A DNA stretch of 45,923 nt, taken from Desulfamplus sp. GTDB lineage: Bacteria > Desulfobacterota > Desulfobacteria > Desulfobacterales > Desulfobacteraceae. The DNA lies in the NCBI GenBank assembly GCA_015231705.1, contig JADGBC010000007.1:1-45923 (forward strand), written 5' to 3'. The position numbers and the translations under genes were made by a program. Below are positions 42,670 to 45,923 of the stretch, piece by piece; position 1 is the stretch's first letter, and each line of letters starts with the position of its first letter. Under the pieces are notes generated by a model that worked only from the letters and a program-made list of their open reading frames with translations, was not told where the DNA came from and searched no databases.

Positions 42670-43749
42670 CTATTTAGTATTAGTCGCTTTTTTAGACACA
42701 GGTTCAATGCTCTCACAGGGTGACTCAGGCCCGAGCAATAGACTGATCCAGTATGTCTCCTTATTGTTTTCACATGCAAACTTAATGGTCATGGTAAGCG
42801 GTATACACAAAACCATGCCAACCGGTCCAAGCAGGCTTCCCCAGAAAATCAACGAGAGAAAGACAACCAGAGTGGAAAGTCCAAGCCTCCTCCCCATGAG
42901 CTTTGTTTCAATCAAATTTCCAAGTATGAAGTTAACAACAATAAATCCAGCAGTTGCCATTATGGCACGACCTGTACCTAATTGTATAAAAGCAAGAAAT
43001 ATAGGGGGAACGGCTGCGATTAATGAGCCTACATTTGGAATATAATTAAGAAGAAAAGTCACAAAACCCCAGAGAATTGCAAAATCAACTCCGAGAATTG
43101 ACAGCCATATCCCTATCAGAATACCAGTGCTCAAACTGATTAGAGTTTTGATGACCATATAGCGTTCAATATCCTCTACAAACCTTGTGCAATGTGGAAA
43201 TAACTGCATAGGATTGCCGAGAACAGCTCTGAGCTTGATAGGAAAACTGACTGTTTCTAAAAGGATGAAGGTTACGGTGAGGAAAATCAGAACAATGTTT
43301 GAAAGAGCCGAGCCGAATCCGGTCAGCAGGTTGGCTGTCAAACTCATCACCGCCCCCGGTTTAGTAAATCTGAGCAGAACATTAGCCATGCTCCCGCGGA
43401 TGCCTTTTGTTGCCAGAAAAGACTGAAATGCCGAAACCTGCTCTTGTATTCGAGTCTGATATACAGGCAGCTCAGTGTAGAAATTGTTTATGGACGCACC
43501 TACGATCGCACCGACAATCAGCAATATGATTATCATACCGGCTACCACGAGCAGCACCGCGACAACAAAGGGAATACGTTGCCGCTCAAGCCAGAGCAAC
43601 GGCGGTTTTCCGAGTATGGCAAGGAAGAGTGCGATAAGCAGGGAGACCAAGTCTGACCGTGCTTGATTAATACCCCCGATGATGATCACGAGTGCTGCAG
43701 CTATGACAAGCAAGCGGATTCCCTGCTGAGAAAAACTCTGTTCATTCAT
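42670..43749 (-). CDS. AI-2E family permease-like membrane protein (PF01594)
   Basis: About eight hydrophobic helices, with the family arrangement: an N-terminal pair (RLLVIAAALVIIIGGI; LVSLLIALFLAILGKPPL), the long non-membrane middle (YQTRIQEQVSAFQSFLATKG), then IWLSILGVDFAILWGFVTFLLNYIPNVGSLIAAVPP, the hallmark NYIPNVGS loop, and GNLIETKLMGRRLGLSTLVVFLSLIFWG. Members export AI-2 or act as Na+/H+ antiporters; substrate is not evident. The ORF-track ATG 43761 has no ribosome site. ATG 43749 overlaps the stop of a 28-codon leader ORF (ATGA) that has a strong one, so I prefer the coupled start. Confidence 0.88.
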   Translation of the reverse strand: MNEQSFSQQGIRLLVIAAALVIIIGGINQARSDLVSLLIALFLAILGKPPLLWLERQRIPFVVAVLLVVAGMIIILLIVGAIVGASINNFYTELPVYQTRIQEQVSAFQSFLATKGIRGSMANVLLRFTKPGAVMSLTANLLTGFGSALSNIVLIFLTVTFILLETVSFPIKLRAVLGNPMQLFPHCTRFVEDIERYMVIKTLISLSTGILIGIWLSILGVDFAILWGFVTFLLNYIPNVGSLIAAVPPIFLAFIQLGTGRAIMATAGFIVVNFILGNLIETKLMGRRLGLSTLVVFLSLIFWGSLLGPVGMVLCIPLTMTIKFACENNKETYWISLLLGPESPCESIEPVSKKATNTK

Positions 43750-43832
43750 AGACACATACATGTTCGATCATTGTGATTCTTATTTTTTTGCCACGCACTT
43801 TGTAGTATTTTGATAAGCTTGCACAACATCAT
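43746..43832 (-). CDS. 28-codon leader ORF overlapping the AI-2E permease start
   Basis: AAAGGAGG lies 5 nt before ATG 43832. The peptide (MMLCKLIKILQSAWQKNKNH then NDRTCMCL) ends with TGA overlapping ATG 43749 of the permease. It is not in the ORF track. Translational coupling is the simplest role. A 5' relic of another gene is the alternative. Confidence 0.5.
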   Translation of the reverse strand: MMLCKLIKILQSAWQKNKNHNDRTCMCL

Positions 43833-43925
43833 GTTATCCTCCTTTTGGGTAAATTTTATGGCTTGATTATTGTATCAATGACAAGATAACGAATTCCCCA
43901 GTGTTTGCCATCAAAGAAGATAGAG

Positions 43926-44178
43926 GATAAAGATATTTTTTTTTCATAGCGATGAATCCTCTCTAAAAATTTAGTGGTGAAAATAATATTCGTCCTGATA
44001 GATGCCTGTTGCTCAGCAATTTATATACTCAATTTATATGCCATGAATCCAACATGCCTGATATATTTTATATCCCACTGATTTTATAGTATGATAACTT
44101 AAAATAACCTTTGGATTTTTGCGATTGGACTCCATACAAAAAGGGTCATATATATCCATAGGTTATATATGACCCTTT
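43926..44178. repeat. Segmental duplication E, copy 2 (decayed promoter/terminator copy)
   Basis: It parallels 38652-38968 from GATAAAGATAT through CGTCCTGATAGATGCCTGTT to the hairpin. The first few codons of a Thr-rich-lipoprotein-like gene (MKKK..) are present, but the reading frame is lost at once. It ends exactly where a repeat A-like TTTTATGTGAAA begins. Confidence 0.85.
44140..44178 (-). terminator. Terminator-like hairpin, loop inverted relative to copy 1
   Basis: The same 14-bp arms as at 38930, but the whole 39-nt hairpin is the exact reverse complement of that one. A T5 run follows on the minus strand. It lies downstream of the transposase gene in that direction but belongs to the duplicated segment. 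Confidence 0.75.
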
Positions 44179-44187
44179 TATGTGAAA

Positions 44188-44550
44188 CACTCGGGCGGCG
44201 AAAGCATATAGTTCACCATTAACTTTTGACATACAAAAGCGTATAAAATTGGAATAGCTATATTGGTTTTTAAATATACTCGTCGCCTATATTTCTTGTC
44301 GTTAATAATACATCTTAGTGCTTTTGGGGTTTCAAGAATCAGTAAGTGTCAGCCTTAATTTTAAAATATTTTTATGTGCGTAGTTCCTTCAGTGAAGGAC
44401 TAACAGTTTGTTGTGCCACAAGGCCGACCGGTCATGTTATTTTCGCGCTCAAGGGCTTCAGTTCTTATCCCGACCTGCTTTTTACCGACTCAAGGCTCTC
44501 CAGTGCAATAAAACAATGCAAAATCAAAATATTATTTTTTTTCTTTATGA
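44188..44550 (-). other. Noncoding 3' end of the IS110-family element (candidate bridge RNA region)
   Basis: About 360 nt without an ORF follow the transposase stop. The minus strand contains several stems, e.g. AGTCCTTCA/TGAAGGAACT and the stretch GCCTTGAGTCGG..CCCTTGAGCGCG. Known IS110-family elements encode a bridge RNA in one noncoding end; in the IS1111 subgroup this is downstream of the transposase. The short upstream end here (about 70 nt) makes the downstream end the candidate. Element boundaries are inferred. Confidence 0.45.
44370..44440 (+). repeat. Repeat A-like sequence (copy 7, divergent) in the transposon end
   Basis: TTTTATGTG, then a hairpin AGTTCCTTCAGTGAAGGACT in place of the usual stem, then TTTGTTGTGCCACAAGGCCG and ATGTTAT: the same order TTTTATGTG-hairpin-TTYGTTGTGCC-..-GTTAT as repeat A, with different loop sequences. 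On the minus strand it starts 110 nt after the transposase stop. Confidence 0.5.
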
Positions 44551-45807
44551 TCAGGCAATACAGGGAACTAAATTATAACCAAGAGCTTCGGCTTTTTTCT
44601 TCAGATTATAAATTGCTTTCTTTTGATTTGAGCAGTTTAAAAAGTCTTCCCCAAGGTCTATATAATTGTCTCCACGCTTGATAATGTTGTAAATAGCTTT
44701 CCCGATCCGGTGGGCAATTGCTACTATAGCCTTTTTGGCTCCTCGTTTTGCTTTCAATCTGTAATACTTGGCTTTATAGTATGAACCCTTGGCCTTTATG
44801 GCTGCCCATGCGACCTGAATCAGAAGCGTTTTTAACGGATGATTTCTGACAGGGCTTCTACCGTTTTTACGCTTTCCCGCACTTTCATTATTACCAGGGC
44901 ATAAGCCAGCCCAACTCACAAAGGCAGCAACGCATGCAAATTCTTCCAATGTAATGCCAATTTCACCGATAATGGCTTGAGCTGATTTTTTATCAATTCC
45001 GGGGATTGCATCCAGACGATTGAGCAAATCTTCATGTTCCTGTGTAAGATTGTCTACCCTTTTGTTGATTTGTTCAATTTGCTCTTCAAACGTTGCTATT
45101 GTCTTCATCATTCCAATTAGTTGAAAACGGTGATGCTCTTTGAAAAAACCCTGAATACTGGCATGCAGTTCTTTTACTTTGGATTTGAGGCTTCCAAATG
45201 CATTGGCCTTGATGTCATCAATGGTAATATCTGTTTTTGTGCACAGAATATTAATCAGATTACGTCCTGTTTTACCAAACAAATCAGAGACTACTGAATC
45301 AATTTTGATATTGGCTGTAATAAAAAGTTTATGAATACGCCTTTTATAATCTGCTGTAGATTCAGTATAAATTTTTATCAAGCGGGTTAACTCTCTTATC
45401 TCCCGAATATTATCCGGCGGAATAAAGCTGCCTTTCAACAATCCATGGCGAAGAAGTCCAGCAAGCCATTTGCTGTCGCTTAAATCGGTTTTCCGACCAG
45501 GAACATTTTTTATATGCCTTGCATTAACAAGGTACACTGTCATGGTGGCCTCAAGCACATTATGCACCGGTCGCCAATAAACTCCTGTACTTTCCATCGC
45601 TACAACAGGGCAGTTATGTGCAATTAACCAGTTTCTCATCTCATACAATGAGCCAGTGAATGTCTCAAATTCTCTCAGTTCATGAATCTCCTCACCTTCT
45701 TGGCCAATGCTAATGAGGCAAGCGGAAATTTTGTCTTTATGAACATCCAGGCCACAACAAACAGGATGAATAATTTGAATAAATGTGCTATCTAATTCTT
45801 GGGTCAT
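44551..45807 (-). CDS. IS110-family transposase/recombinase (DEDD)
   Basis: The N-terminal RuvC-like DEDD domain shows CCGLDVHKDK, VVAMESTGVYW and GRKTDLSDSKWLA. The C-terminal Transposase_20 domain shows LDAIPGIDKKSAQAIIGEIG and AGLCPGNNESAGKRKNGRSP, with the conserved Ser of the family in NNESAGK. A coiled coil joins them (ATFEEQIEQINKRVDNLTQEHE). At about 418 aa it is full length and appears intact. These enzymes recombine donor and target DNA using a bridge RNA. I start at ATG 45807, after GAGGATACCC; the track's 45819 has no ribosome site. Confidence 0.93.
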   Translation of the reverse strand: MTQELDSTFIQIIHPVCCGLDVHKDKISACLISIGQEGEEIHELREFETFTGSLYEMRNWLIAHNCPVVAMESTGVYWRPVHNVLEATMTVYLVNARHIKNVPGRKTDLSDSKWLAGLLRHGLLKGSFIPPDNIREIRELTRLIKIYTESTADYKRRIHKLFITANIKIDSVVSDLFGKTGRNLINILCTKTDITIDDIKANAFGSLKSKVKELHASIQGFFKEHHRFQLIGMMKTIATFEEQIEQINKRVDNLTQEHEDLLNRLDAIPGIDKKSAQAIIGEIGITLEEFACVAAFVSWAGLCPGNNESAGKRKNGRSPVRNHPLKTLLIQVAWAAIKAKGSYYKAKYYRLKAKRGAKKAIVAIAHRIGKAIYNIIKRGDNYIDLGEDFLNCSNQKKAIYNLKKKAEALGYNLVPCIA

Positions 45808-45884
45808 GGGTATCCTCATTTCAAAAAATGTTATGGTTTTAAAAAATTAAGATATCTATGACCTTTTTACTATCAAATCAAATG

Positions 45885-45923
45885 TTTCGTTCTTAGTTGT
45901 GCCCATCAGGGCATGGCCGTTAT
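45885..45923 (+). repeat. Repeat A copy 6, right half only, at the window end
   Basis: TTTCGTTCTTAGTTGTGCCC, then ATCAGGGCATGGCCGTTAT, identical over its last 25 bases to copies 2-4. The left half (TTTTATGTGAAAGTCT stem) is missing and is replaced by the transposon end. The window stops exactly at the repeat's GTTAT border. Confidence 0.85.

Noticed and set aside
26313-45923. Repeat A as a CRISPR array
   Set aside because: Copies are kilobases apart, not regularly spaced, and no cas gene is present.

Overview
The window looks like the chromosome of a Gram-negative, probably deltaproteobacterial (Desulfobacterota-type) organism. This is inferred, not proven. The basis is moderate AT richness, lipoproteins and periplasmic sensors, several large hybrid histidine kinases, an AAA-ATPase/PD-(D/E)XK gene family, BON-domain stress proteins, and many interspersed repeats built on 'GGATTTACAGGATG'-type words. 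Most genes lie on the minus strand.

Layout. 1-626: 5' part of a group IIC intron inserted just after the terminator of a tRNA-Leu(CAA) gene. 699-5748: housekeeping genes: a threonylcarbamoyl-AMP synthase carrying a repeat-encoded insertion, a PurD-PurE fusion, Ddl, and a coupled membrane protein/DUF1992 pair. 6117-22654: signal transduction: a chemotaxis receptor, an operon of two kinase-less tandem-SBP/PAS sensors with a truncated receiver and a REC-HK-REC protein, an AAA ATPase, and an SBP gene coupled to a 1.2-kaa hybrid kinase with HPt. 22782-27435: a decayed AAA-family fragment, then a plus-strand cluster (glycosyltransferase-like, serine-palmitoyltransferase-like, SDR) suggesting sphingoid-type lipid synthesis, followed by a repeat-rich area with a 36-codon peptide gene and a secreted protein. 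27475-32272: minus-strand PLD/cardiolipin synthase, eukaryotic-type UDP-sugar pyrophosphorylase, EEP hydrolase and an LDH-fold dehydrogenase with Arg at the substrate-specificity position. 32609-43832: a dense run of small membrane, secreted and lipoprotein genes (two triple-BON proteins, a BON fossil, holin-X-like, YtxH-like, glycine-zipper, Thr-rich proteins) ending with a PAS hybrid kinase and an AI-2E permease that has an overlapping leader ORF. 43926-45923: a duplicated promoter/terminator segment and an IS110-family element beside a repeat.

The least explained material is the repeats. Repeat A (about 80 bp, two hairpins) occurs seven times and in most cases lies just 3' of a gene in sense orientation. 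Repeat D (about 70 bp) occurs about seven times, once in frame inside the Sua5/YrdC gene and once supplying a stop codon. Repeat B (about 190 bp) occurs as one inverted pair. The IS110 transposase has repeat-A-like sequence in its downstream noncoding end and repeat A on its other flank, which invites a bridge-RNA/target interpretation. All functional statements come from reading translated sequence by eye; no database search was run.
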